In this document: positions 15,051-23,541 of the stretch, piece by piece
Position numbering within the stretch: the first letter of the stretch is position 1
How the letters are laid out: the number at the start of each line of letters is the position of its first letter
NCBI GenBank assembly: GCA_947601655.1
Contig: CANQGG010000012.1
Span: forward strand, 1 to 49,696
Direction of reading: 5' to 3'
DNA from: an uncultured Akkermansia sp.
GTDB taxonomy: Bacteria; Verrucomicrobiota; Verrucomicrobiia; Verrucomicrobiales; Akkermansiaceae
DNA: 49,696 nucleotides
Program-made: the position numbers and the translations under genes
The notes under the pieces: generated by a model
Databases searched by the model: none
Told to the model about the DNA's origin: nothing
Seen by the model: the letters and a program-made list of their open reading frames with translations, nothing else

Positions 15051-17387
15051 TCACTCCTTTGCTCCGTGCTCCTTGAGGATCTTGATGATGGCATCAGCCT
15101 TCTTCTCCTGAGCGTACTGTAGGGCGGTTTTGCCCCATTTATTTTTGATGTTCGGATCCGCCCCGGCATCCAGGAGGGCTTGAATGAGAATGACGTCACT
15201 ATTGGAATTTGCTGCCCGCACCATGAGAGCCGTGTTGCCCTCCTTGTTTTGTGCATTGAGATCGGCGCTGTTTTGCACTAATAGTTTCACAGCGGCGGCG
15301 CTCCTTGCCAAATGCAGAGGTGTAACTCCATCATCGTTGAGTGCATTCACATCCGCTTTGGCGTGGATGAGGCATTCTATGATTTCTTCCTTATCATCCA
15401 TGCACGCGATGTGCAGGGGAGTATATGAGAAGCGCTCGCGCGCAGTAATGTCTGCGCCGGCATCGATAAGGGCTTGAGCGAGGGCTCTGTTGGTCACGAG
15501 ATGGAGGGGAGTTTCCCCATTTTTGTTGCGGGCATTCACATCGGCGCCATCTTGGACCATTGCGCGGACAAGTTCGGGGTACACGGGCGGCCAGCCGCGG
15601 CAAAGGCAGTGCAGGGGCGTCCAGCCGTCTTCATCCGTGATATCGATACGGGTGTTATACTTGCGGAGTACGGTGTACAGGCGGGCAGGATCGTTCGACT
15701 CTTTCAATCGGAACATGGGGGAGTTTTGAGACGAGTTCGGCATGGCGCCGTGTTGAAGCAAGAACTCAGCCACCGCCGGGTAAAGCGCGATGTCGCTCTG
15801 CAGGTCGCTGGGCATTTCGACTCCCGCATCAATAAGTTTTTTGAGGAGGTTGCTTACGGCACGATCTGACATATCTTCGGATAGTCTCAGATGGGAGAGG
15901 AAGTCCTTGGGAGGCTTGCTGTTTTTGAGGAGAAGCTGCATGGCGTCCTCGGCAGCTTTGAGATGAGCCTCCATAGGCTGGTCTTCACAGTCTGACAGTG
16001 AGAAGAAGAGATAGGCTCCCAATTTGTACCACGTGCCTTCTTCGCCTTCAATGATCTTGGCTCCGGCGTTGAGAAGCACCTCCAGCATGTGCGGCATTTT
16101 CAGGAATCTATCTTGTCGCTCTCTCCAGCCGGACGACTTCTCAATACCTCCATATTCCATTTGGGTTTGAGACGCAGGTGCCACTGTACGACCACCACCA
16201 CCATGCGGATACAGGATGTTCTCCGTTAACTCTGCGCCGTGGGCTATCAGGCATTCAGCTACTTCCCAGTGACGCTTCCCGAGAGCAATTTCCAAAGCCG
16301 TTTTACCCCGCTTGGATTTCACATTTGGGGATTGCCCCGCAGCTATTAGAACCTCTACTGTAGCGGCATCGCGGGCTAGTCCGATTTCCGGCTCCCCACG
16401 GCCATCCGGGACCGCTCCGGCATCGATAAGAACCTTGATGATCGGAGCCGGAGTGCCGCGGAGAATGGCGCCGAGTCGTGTATTGAGTAGAATGCCGCCA
16501 TCCCAGCATTCCTTATAATCAGCCCCGGCGTCAATGAGGGCGTGCGCCATTTCTGCTGAGCGGGCGCTCAGTATGATGCTTGAGCGCACTTTCTTTGCGA
16601 GGTCAGGGTGGTTTGTTGTGAGCGCCTTCACTTTGTCGCAGTCATTGGTATAAACGGCTGACAGAAAAGATGCCGGAAGTTCAGCAGGCTTTGCTTCGTC
16701 GGTCTTAAGTCCGAGACTCAGCAACAAAAGAGCGACGTCGTCGGGGGTATTCCCCACGAGAACCGGCTCGCCTTTGCCATTACGTTTGTGCACGTCGGCT
16801 CCATGACGGATACAGTAGGCGGCGCTTTCTGCGGAGATGTTTTTGTAGGCGAGCACGAGCGCCCCATCGGCATCGGGCGCATTCAGGTCCACCTTCCCGA
16901 GCTTGAGGAGTACCGCGACATCTGAGACATACGGAATGGCGCGCTTGAGCTCGGCGTGCAGCCCGGCATTACTGCGGTCCTTGACGAGCTCATATTCTTT
17001 ATCCTGCTCTTTTGTGAGGGCGGTTTTTTCAGTAGCCGTCAGACGCAGCAGCTCCCGCACAGCAATGGTGGTGGAGTAGTCCCGCGCTGTCTTGCCCTTT
17101 TTGCTCTTGAGTGTTACATCCGCGCCTTTGGCCACGAGCCAGCAAACGGCGAGGCGGTTATCCGCCGCCGCGGCATACATGAGGGCGGTCTGCCCGAACT
17201 TGTCCACAGCGTTGATGTCGCCACTTTTTTCAATCGCCTTGAGTTTTTTGAGCAGGGCCGCCGCACGTTTTTCCTCCTTGCTGAGTTTGGCGTCTTTCGT
17301 CTGCTTCCCCGTACCCGCAGGGAAGAGGAGCTCTACTCCCTGCTGCGCTGCGGGCGTTGCCGCTTCCTTTTCCTGCCCGCTCACCAT
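15051..17387 (-). CDS. Large ankyrin-repeat protein, probably exported; true start uncertain
   Basis: 778 residues from ATG 17387. A Lys/Glu-rich N-terminus (about 1-50) is followed by ankyrin repeats over most of the length, most regular at the C-terminus (units such as DGWTPLHCL, GETPLHLV, YTPLHIA, GVTPLHLA, GNTALMVRA, GKTALQYA). Ankyrin arrays bind proteins; the partner is unknown. ATG 17387 has no ribosome site. The frame is open upstream and encodes RFIIFSLTCVLFCLG, a signal-peptide-like core, but lacks an in-frame ATG there. An ATG at 17487 is out of frame by one base across a 9-G tract (17460-17468); with one G fewer it would read straight through, giving a secreted protein of about 811 residues. 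This is either phase variation or a homopolymer length error. Confidence 0.85.
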   Translation of the reverse strand: MVSGQEKEAATPAAQQGVELLFPAGTGKQTKDAKLSKEEKRAAALLKKLKAIEKSGDINAVDKFGQTALMYAAAADNRLAVCWLVAKGADVTLKSKKGKTARDYSTTIAVRELLRLTATEKTALTKEQDKEYELVKDRSNAGLHAELKRAIPYVSDVAVLLKLGKVDLNAPDADGALVLAYKNISAESAAYCIRHGADVHKRNGKGEPVLVGNTPDDVALLLLSLGLKTDEAKPAELPASFLSAVYTNDCDKVKALTTNHPDLAKKVRSSIILSARSAEMAHALIDAGADYKECWDGGILLNTRLGAILRGTPAPIIKVLIDAGAVPDGRGEPEIGLARDAATVEVLIAAGQSPNVKSKRGKTALEIALGKRHWEVAECLIAHGAELTENILYPHGGGGRTVAPASQTQMEYGGIEKSSGWRERQDRFLKMPHMLEVLLNAGAKIIEGEEGTWYKLGAYLFFSLSDCEDQPMEAHLKAAEDAMQLLLKNSKPPKDFLSHLRLSEDMSDRAVSNLLKKLIDAGVEMPSDLQSDIALYPAVAEFLLQHGAMPNSSQNSPMFRLKESNDPARLYTVLRKYNTRIDITDEDGWTPLHCLCRGWPPVYPELVRAMVQDGADVNARNKNGETPLHLVTNRALAQALIDAGADITARERFSYTPLHIACMDDKEEIIECLIHAKADVNALNDDGVTPLHLARSAAAVKLLVQNSADLNAQNKEGNTALMVRAANSNSDVILIQALLDAGADPNIKNKWGKTALQYAQEKKADAIIKILKEHGAKE

Positions 17388-17459
17388 GCCAAGACAAAAC
17401 AGGACGCAGGTGAGAGAAAAGATTATAAAACGCTTACAATAAGCTAATAACGAAAAATC

Positions 17460-17468
17460 GGGGGGGGG
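17460..17468. repeat. Homopolymer tract of nine G between upstream ATG and ankyrin frame
   Basis: Nine consecutive G on the plus strand (C on the coding strand). From ATG 17487 the present length gives MHHIAATPP then Arg and a stop after 17 codons. Loss of one base (or gain of two) joins that ATG to the ankyrin frame through a hydrophobic export-like segment. Confidence 0.8.
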
Positions 17469-17512
17469 TAGCAGCGATGTGGTGCATGGCTATTTGTTCC
17501 AGAACTTCGGGC

Positions 17513-17541
17513 ATCCTATCAGTCTTTTTAACATGGAGCAA
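17513..17541 (-). promoter_or_regulatory. Candidate promoter of the ankyrin gene
   Basis: Minus-strand -35 TTGCTC (17541-17536), 17-bp spacer, -10 TAGGAT (17518-17513). The predicted start near 17505 lies about 18 bases before ATG 17487 but about 118 before ATG 17387, which favours the upstream ATG as the designed start. The rest of 17542-17735 holds no gene that I can support. Confidence 0.5.
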
Positions 17542-17735
17542 GCGAAATCTTCGGCTTGTGTGGTGTTTATTCGCGCATGCAATGCCTCAACAATAAAGTT
17601 ATCGAAGGATCGCTTATCACGTCCTTATCATGAGAACGACAAGGCCTGTGCAGAGAAATGCAACCGGCACAAGGAGCGGGAGCTGCAATGGAGAACAAGC
17701 GGGGCAGACGGACTGCGCGCGCAGGGTTCTCCTAC

Positions 17736-18641
17736 TCACGATTCAGGAGCGCTGGCGGCGGCGAGGAAGTGGCGGATGCCAGTGACAGGAAAGCGGAGGG
17801 TATTGTGGCAGAAGCGAGCCAGTTCCCGGCGGGCTTTTGCTTCACTGCCAAAAAGCTGTTCGGGGGAGAGTTTTTCCTCGGGGGGAACATTGATTTTATG
17901 TTGCAGCACGAAGAGGAGGCAGAGGAGGGAGGGCACGCGTTGGGATGGGGAATTAAAGAGCTGACGACCGAGCTTCCATGCTTCTTGTTCGTGTCCGCGA
18001 ATACGGCATAGATTGTAGAATTCCTGGCGCGAGTAGAGGGCGGAGGCGCCCAACCGCACCGCGGTGTGGTAGGCAGCTGCCGCGGCGGTGAAATTCGGGA
18101 AGCGATTGAGATCGGCATACGTGTCACCCAGATTCATAAACAAGAGTGCAGAATTCGGGTGGTGCGCTATACCTTGCTGCAAGAATTGCACGCCGCGGTT
18201 GAAATAATCCCGGGAGAGACGCACCTGGTCGATGGGAGAGAGTTCCTTGTTATTCAGGGCATGCGAAGCGGCATTCACCGCCATATCCCGTGCAGCGTTG
18301 ATCCAGTAGTTCGTGCGCTGTGGGTTTACAGTGGTAGCCATCTGCCAGCGGCGTTCGGCGCGCGGCCAATCACGCTGCATCCAGGCTGTGGTGGCATCCA
18401 GCACGAGTATCTCCGACGCAAGGCTGCTAAGCCCTCCCAGCAGGAAGAAGGAGAGCTGCTCTCCCAGTGCATCTCCCCCCTTGATGAGGGAGATGGGTAC
18501 GGTTGGCATTCGTAGCCTCTCTCTCTCTTCAATCCGCTGCACACTGCGGGCCATAGGCAGGAGCATCAGCCCACCCAGCGCAAGCAGAATAAGCCCAATA
18601 AATTTGTACGAGAATGGATTATGGAGGATTCTGCCGGTCAT
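17736..18641 (-). CDS. Membrane-anchored TPR-like protein, function unknown
   Basis: About 301 residues from ATG 18641; a TTG four codons upstream (18653) is an alternative. One N-terminal membrane helix (FIGLILLALGGLMLLPMA) is followed by a helical domain. The stretch WPRAERRWQMATTVNPQRTNYWINAARDMAVNAA and the later NSALLFMNLGDTYADLNRFPNFTAAAAAYHTAVRLG look like tetratricopeptide units. Such proteins usually scaffold envelope complexes, but no partner is evident. It follows panE by about 40 bases on the same strand and is probably co-transcribed with it; no separate promoter is convincing. Confidence 0.78.
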   Translation of the reverse strand: MTGRILHNPFSYKFIGLILLALGGLMLLPMARSVQRIEERERLRMPTVPISLIKGGDALGEQLSFFLLGGLSSLASEILVLDATTAWMQRDWPRAERRWQMATTVNPQRTNYWINAARDMAVNAASHALNNKELSPIDQVRLSRDYFNRGVQFLQQGIAHHPNSALLFMNLGDTYADLNRFPNFTAAAAAYHTAVRLGASALYSRQEFYNLCRIRGHEQEAWKLGRQLFNSPSQRVPSLLCLLFVLQHKINVPPEEKLSPEQLFGSEAKARRELARFCHNTLRFPVTGIRHFLAAASAPES

Positions 18642-18682
18642 GAAGTCTGACAATGTTGCGTGGTGAAATGGTGGCAGTAAAA

Positions 18683-19609
18683 TCAGATGTCGATAGGAAG
18701 ACCGAGGCGCGTGCGGATGTCACGGCAGAGCTGATTCCATAGCGGTACGGGAGCGTGCACAGACTGAGCCCGCTTGAGGGGAGTTCCCCAGATGGCGTCG
18801 TATTCCACGGGGCGCCCTTTCAGGTAGTCAACGGCGCTGCTTGGGATGAAGGGCCCCATCTTCGCTGTGCGAGCCATTTGATAATCTGCAATGCCTTCGG
18901 GCGTGGGGAAACCGCGCATCTTTGCTGTGGTGCAGACTTCATCGATGATACAGCGTGCACGGTGCACCTGCTCCGGCATGGTGAAGAGCTTTTCCACGTC
19001 GATGCCGCCCAACGCGAGGCAGAGGCCGTTGAAGGGAATATTCCACGTGAGTTTGCACCAGAGAATTTTCTCGGTGTGTCGAAAAGCTTCGGTCTTAATT
19101 CCGGCCTCGGCAAACAACACTGCCAATTCTTGCGCCCCCTTCATTCCAGCGTCTGTAGGTTCCAACGGCGCAAATTGGATGTCTCCGCCCTCCAGGTGCC
19201 GTATTGTCCCGGGAGAATCCGTCATGCAGCACACGAAACAGAGTCCCGTGAAAATGTCTGCCGCCGATGTTACCTGAGCAATTTGCTCGGCGTTTCCCAT
19301 ACCGTTCTGTAAGGTCACGATACGTGTACCGTTTTTCAGCAGGGGTGGCAGGGAGGCAGGGAAAAGATGGTTGCAACACGTTTTCCAGGCCACGACCACC
19401 AAATCCACCGGACCGCATTCCTCCGGGGTGCGCATGGCGCGAGCGCGAGGAAGGGAGATGTCTCCCTTTACGCTATGAATATACAGGCCCTCTCTTCTTA
19501 CGTGTTCGCAGGCTGAGCGCATGATAAAACGCACATCATGCCCCGCCTTCGCCAGGCATGCTCCATAGTAACAGCCAAGCGCTCCGGCGCCGAGTATGGC
19601 AATTCTCAT
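18683..19609 (-). CDS. panE: 2-dehydropantoate 2-reductase (ketopantoate reductase)
   Basis: NADPH-dependent reduction of ketopantoate to pantoate in pantothenate/CoA synthesis, cytoplasmic. It has 308 residues, the normal size. The Rossmann motif GAGALGCYYGACL begins at residue 7. The catalytic Lys is in KLTWNIPFNGL and the conserved acidic/Arg region is in GRPVEYDAIWG. The ATG at 19609 is supported by a promoter ending 6 bases before it (entry at 19616). The family includes homologues acting on other 2-oxo acids, so the exact substrate is slightly uncertain. No other pantothenate gene is in the window. Confidence 0.9.
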   Translation of the reverse strand: MRIAILGAGALGCYYGACLAKAGHDVRFIMRSACEHVRREGLYIHSVKGDISLPRARAMRTPEECGPVDLVVVAWKTCCNHLFPASLPPLLKNGTRIVTLQNGMGNAEQIAQVTSAADIFTGLCFVCCMTDSPGTIRHLEGGDIQFAPLEPTDAGMKGAQELAVLFAEAGIKTEAFRHTEKILWCKLTWNIPFNGLCLALGGIDVEKLFTMPEQVHRARCIIDEVCTTAKMRGFPTPEGIADYQMARTAKMGPFIPSSAVDYLKGRPVEYDAIWGTPLKRAQSVHAPVPLWNQLCRDIRTRLGLPIDI

Positions 19610-19615
19610 GGAGCT

Positions 19616-19644
19616 ACCTTATCACGAGCCGCTGCCGTTAGCAA
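19616..19644 (-). promoter_or_regulatory. Promoter of panE, predicted leaderless
   Basis: Minus-strand -35 TTGCTA (19644-19639), 17-bp spacer, -10 TAAGGT (19621-19616), then 6 bases to ATG 19609. Confidence 0.6.
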
Positions 19645-19656
19645 TGCGAATCTTAA

Positions 19657-20877
19657 TTACTCTGCCGACTTCTTCTTCTCGTTGTTCTCTTGTTTGCCTG
19701 TGTCCTTCCCTTCTGTGAGCCATTCCATTGGGATGCGTACAAAGCGGATCGTTTTGTGATCGTTCACTTCAAAAATCACACCAAAGTACCCCGGCTCCAG
19801 CGGGCAGACAGAGGAATAGGCAAATGGACCTTCTCCGAAATTCTTAGCAACCGGCCACGTTTCGCCGTTATCATAACTCATCTTGATGATGCCATTTGTG
19901 CGTCCGACCACAGGAGCCGTGAAGAGAATGCGACTCTTTCCCCCCAGTTCATGATCGTCCTCAAAGGAATAGCGTGTCAGCCCGTTCTGGCAACTCGTAC
20001 AGGGCAGCTCGGGATGTCCTTTCACCTCACTCCACGTCTCGCCGCCGTCATCAGAGGTGGCTACACGGCGCGTACCGGCGCCCGGATAGCTGCGAGCGAC
20101 CACAAAGACACCTCCTTTGTCTGTTTCAACCCAAGAGACCTCGTTGATCTGCTTTTTCCCCTCAGACTTCTCTCCGATCTTCCATGTTTTGCCGTGATTA
20201 TCAGAATACGCTGCGGTGATGACCCAGTCATTGAACTCAACAGCCTCATTGAAGACGACAACGAGGCGTCCTTTGTAAGGTCCACGAGTAAGCTGCACGC
20301 CCGGATTAGGCCCACTGCAGGTAATGGAGGCGTCTTTGTGTTTGGTAGTGCGGGTGACCTCCTTGGGCCGACTCCAATGTTTGCCATCTTTGGATGTCAC
20401 GACAAAATTGCGCACACATTTTTTATCATTCCAGCCCTGGGGCGGATGTTGGCGTTCTCCGGCTCCGGGCGCGTAGCGTTGGAAGAAAATTAAGATCTGC
20501 TTCTTTTCTTTGTCGTAGATCAGGCAGGGGTTGTTGAACGTGCTCCCCTCCATGCTATCCTTTGCGCAGGCGGCAATGATAGGCTTGCTCCACGTTTTGC
20601 CAAAATCCTTACTAGTGGATACGATAATATCGTTCTGCGCCTGGTCTGCAGCGGAATGGCGACCTTCTGCCGCAGCAATGATCAGACCGTTTGCATTGAG
20701 TATCGTGGGTATTCGCGCACAGGGGTGTTCAATATTCTCCCCGCCTTTGAAAATGTCCATGGCATTCTCGTAGGGGACAAAGCTCTGAGAATGCGTCGCT
20801 TCTTCCTTGGCGCAGACAACAGCGGATAGTAGCAAGACAGAGGAGAGGGCGAGAATGGAAGAAAGACCAAATTTCAT
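19657..20877 (-). CDS. Exo-alpha-sialidase (GH33), secreted
   Basis: Releases terminal sialic acid from glycoconjugates such as mucin. It has 406 residues; a signal peptide (about 1-23, hydrophobic core then VVCA) sends it to the periplasm or surface. The substrate-binding Arg sits in the sialidase RIP motif (CARIPTI, Arg55). Four Asp-box units are visible: SKDFGKTW, SDNHGKTW, SDDGGETW and SYDNGETW. A nucleophile-region Tyr is in FAYSS, and a late Arg is in IRFVRIP. It is the last gene of an operon with an MFS transporter and two Kelch proteins, which together fit release, mutarotation and uptake of sialic acid. The gap to the MFS stop is only 9 bases. Confidence 0.93.
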   Translation of the reverse strand: MKFGLSSILALSSVLLLSAVVCAKEEATHSQSFVPYENAMDIFKGGENIEHPCARIPTILNANGLIIAAAEGRHSAADQAQNDIIVSTSKDFGKTWSKPIIAACAKDSMEGSTFNNPCLIYDKEKKQILIFFQRYAPGAGERQHPPQGWNDKKCVRNFVVTSKDGKHWSRPKEVTRTTKHKDASITCSGPNPGVQLTRGPYKGRLVVVFNEAVEFNDWVITAAYSDNHGKTWKIGEKSEGKKQINEVSWVETDKGGVFVVARSYPGAGTRRVATSDDGGETWSEVKGHPELPCTSCQNGLTRYSFEDDHELGGKSRILFTAPVVGRTNGIIKMSYDNGETWPVAKNFGEGPFAYSSVCPLEPGYFGVIFEVNDHKTIRFVRIPMEWLTEGKDTGKQENNEKKKSAE

Positions 20878-20886
20878 ACAATGATA

Positions 20887-22389
20887 TTAGTTCGCTTTTT
20901 GTTTTGGAAGGAAGAAGAAGAGGAGACCGCAGAGAACCATCAGAAGACCGGCAATGCTAAGAGGTACGCCAAGCGCTACACCGCTGTCCTTCAGGAAACC
21001 GCCAAGCCACGAGATGAGCGCACCAGCCGATACGGAGGTAAGATTCAGCAGGCCGTAGCCCGTCGCGGAGAAACGTTCGTCGATGTGTGAACGCAGCACA
21101 GGCATGAGCGTAGCGTCCAGTGAACCCTGGGCCACTCCCTGCATGGAAACGAGAGTTACTGTAGCGGCCAGAGAAAGAGCGATCGGGAGACCGAGCGCCG
21201 GGAGCATAGCAACGATCACACAGGGACCGGCTAAGCAGAAGCAGATGCCAGGGACGTAGGCACGCGCATTCTTGTTGCGACGGTACCACACATCTGCCAC
21301 CACGGCGGCGAGCAACACAGCGCCGTACTTGGCGATATTGATCCACGTAGTTGCCGTAGGACCGGCGTCTGCCTCAGACAGTCCAAACATATCCTGCAGA
21401 AGGCGCGGGTACCACCCCATCAGGAACCAGTTGGCAAAGCCTGCGCAGGCATACATGATGAGCAGCATGGCCATCGCGCGCCCGGTGAAAAGGCTGCGCA
21501 GCACATGACCGACGCCAAAGTCGTCAGCGACTGTTGTCTCTGCAACGGTTTTCGTGAATTCTGCGGCGGTTTCTTCTTCCGAGTCGACGGCCGGAGTCTG
21601 CGGATCGCGCAAAAAGAGGATGACGATGAGTGCGTAGGCTACGCCGATAAAGCCGAATGTCTCAAACGTGAGACGCCAGCCGAGGGCGCAGGCAGGGTCG
21701 TTCGCAATCCACGCGCCGTAACCGGCGAGGATCTGTCCGGCATAGATGCCGCTCATATGGAGCCCGGTGGCCATGGAACGGGTGGAGCCGCGATGGTAGT
21801 CTGAGATAAGCGCCAGCGCGGCGGGGATATAAAAAGCCTCGCTTACGCCCATGGCTCCGCGCCAGAAGATCAGCTCCGAGTAGGAGGAGGACTGTCCCGT
21901 CATCCAGGTGACCACAGACCACACGACGAGCGAGCAGAGGATGATGAACTTACGGCTGAATCGATCTGCCAGATAGCCGCCCACGGGGCTGAGCGCGGCA
22001 TATACGATAAGGAAAGCGGAAGTCACCATGCCGAACTGCGCCTGGGTCATGGGAATACTGTTCTCACCACCCTCGGTGATGGACTTATTGAGTACGGCGA
22101 GCAGCTGGCGGTCGAAATAGTTGAGCATCACGACAACCCAGAGTACAGCTACGGCGATCCATGCCCATTTGCCGGGAGCCTTCTTTGGTGCGGAGAGAGG
22201 CATGGGCGTGCTGCGTAGCCCATTTTTAATGCCGAGTACGATGGCAATCACCGCGACGATGAGGGACAGAACAAGTGTCAACGAGGAGTAATGGCTACAG
22301 GTTCGGATGAGAGAACCGAAGATATCGCCGATGATGGCGACAATGTACTCGATGACGTACAAGAAGAGATTAGAGGGAGAGTCTGACAT
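20887..22389 (-). CDS. MFS transporter, probably for sialic acid, with extra N-terminal helices
   Basis: 500-residue major facilitator superfamily permease of the inner membrane. The canonical MFS part starts near residue 74 (WAWIAVAVLWVVVMLNYFDRQLL) and shows the loop 2-3 motif GGYLADRFSRK. Before it lie two additional hydrophobic segments (about 7-30 and 35-57) and a basic linker, suggesting 14 rather than 12 membrane spans. The closest general type is the ACS/ExuT-NanT-like group. Context between a sialidase and two NanM-like proteins points to N-acetylneuraminate as substrate, but the sequence alone does not prove this. Confidence 0.85.
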   Translation of the reverse strand: MSDSPSNLFLYVIEYIVAIIGDIFGSLIRTCSHYSSLTLVLSLIVAVIAIVLGIKNGLRSTPMPLSAPKKAPGKWAWIAVAVLWVVVMLNYFDRQLLAVLNKSITEGGENSIPMTQAQFGMVTSAFLIVYAALSPVGGYLADRFSRKFIILCSLVVWSVVTWMTGQSSSYSELIFWRGAMGVSEAFYIPAALALISDYHRGSTRSMATGLHMSGIYAGQILAGYGAWIANDPACALGWRLTFETFGFIGVAYALIVILFLRDPQTPAVDSEEETAAEFTKTVAETTVADDFGVGHVLRSLFTGRAMAMLLIMYACAGFANWFLMGWYPRLLQDMFGLSEADAGPTATTWINIAKYGAVLLAAVVADVWYRRNKNARAYVPGICFCLAGPCVIVAMLPALGLPIALSLAATVTLVSMQGVAQGSLDATLMPVLRSHIDERFSATGYGLLNLTSVSAGALISWLGGFLKDSGVALGVPLSIAGLLMVLCGLLFFFLPKQKAN

Positions 22390-22410
22390 AAATATGTGGA
22401 ATCGAGGTTG

Positions 22411-23505
22411 TTATGGTTGCACTCGGTAGATCATCGGCGTACGTACACCAGGCAGGATTTCCCCCGAAACGGTGATGAGGGCATTTTTCAGTTGGACGGC
22501 AGGGAAGGTAGCTATACCTTCCGGCAGCTCGCCCACCTTCTGCCAGGTATTCGTGGCCGGAGTGAAGACGTAGATGCTTTTGCTTTGCCCCGGGTGTTTT
22601 GCCGGGGCTTTGCCTTCCAGTGAAGCGCGGTAGAAGTTGCCTGGATCGCCGCCGACCACGTAGATTTTTCCATTCAGTACAGGTAAAGGAGTTGCAACAC
22701 CCACCAGTGTTTCCGGCATGTCAGACTGCGCACGAGCCCACGTGTTGGAGCATGGATCGTAGCAAAGCACCTCGTTCAGATAAGTACGCTCCGGCTGCCC
22801 TTTGGCATCCGGGTGCAGCGAGCAACCGCCCATCACGTAAATGAGTCCATCGTGTACGGCAGCAGCTGCCAGCATACGCCCGCTCGGCATGGGAGCAAGC
22901 TCTTTCCATCCCGCATTGATATCATCCAGATCAAGTGCATAGCAGCTGTTCAGCGCCCCCGTACTCGTCTCAGTTTCCTGCCCTCCCATAACATAAAATT
23001 TGTTGTTCAGGAAGGCGAAAGCGGGATAAGCAATGTTTTTGGGCAGATTCGGCAGGGCTTCCGTGACAAGTTGCATGTCCCGCAACACGGTGCGGGTCAC
23101 CTTGGCGGAGTGCCCCTCTTCATTGCAGCCGCCAGCCAGCAGAAGACCGTTCGGAGTGCCAGCGTAGGCGGCGTACGCAACAGTTCGGGGAAGTTGCCCG
23201 ATTGTGCGAAACTGCATGGGTTTCCCGTTTTTTGACAAGGTTGCGATAGAGACATCGCCGTAATAGACTTTCGCCCCGCGCTCCTCCGGAGTTTTAGCGT
23301 TTGGTTTTGCCTGTGGGAAATTTGCTCCGCCCGCTACCACGACTGCAGGATCGGTCTGTTCCTCCCCGCTAGGAAGCATGACAGCTACCATACCGGCGCG
23401 TCCGACAGAGTCATCGATTCGTCCCTGTGCAGAGATTACCTCTGTCCCGGCGGCGGTTGATCCAGCGAGACACAGAACAGTCAGATAGGAGCTGAGTTTT
23501 TTCAT
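22411..23505 (-). CDS. Secreted Kelch-repeat protein, NanM-like sialic acid mutarotase candidate
   Basis: 364 residues with a signal peptide (MKKLSSYLTVLCLAGSTAAG) and Kelch beta-propeller repeats. Each repeat shows the GG doublet: VVVAGGANFP, LLLAGGCNEEG, FYVMGGQE, IYVMGGCS and IYVVGGDPG. The closest known family is N-acetylneuraminate epimerase NanM, a periplasmic Kelch protein that speeds conversion of the alpha to the beta anomer released by sialidases. Its place in an operon with a sialidase and a transporter supports this. It lies 36 bases after the other Kelch gene. Confidence 0.83.
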   Translation of the reverse strand: MKKLSSYLTVLCLAGSTAAGTEVISAQGRIDDSVGRAGMVAVMLPSGEEQTDPAVVVAGGANFPQAKPNAKTPEERGAKVYYGDVSIATLSKNGKPMQFRTIGQLPRTVAYAAYAGTPNGLLLAGGCNEEGHSAKVTRTVLRDMQLVTEALPNLPKNIAYPAFAFLNNKFYVMGGQETETSTGALNSCYALDLDDINAGWKELAPMPSGRMLAAAAVHDGLIYVMGGCSLHPDAKGQPERTYLNEVLCYDPCSNTWARAQSDMPETLVGVATPLPVLNGKIYVVGGDPGNFYRASLEGKAPAKHPGQSKSIYVFTPATNTWQKVGELPEGIATFPAVQLKNALITVSGEILPGVRTPMIYRVQP

Positions 23506-23541
23506 GGTGGATCCCGGTTTTTTGAGAGGAGAGAAAAGGTT

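Noticed and set aside
14798..15076. Plus-strand open frame of 92 codons
   Set aside because: TTG start, no ribosome site, composition of random basic peptide, and it runs into the antisense of the ankyrin gene.
17479..18011. Overlapping plus-strand frames opposite the ankyrin leader and TPR gene
   Set aside because: No motif, signal or start; they are antisense shadows of a well-supported minus-strand gene.
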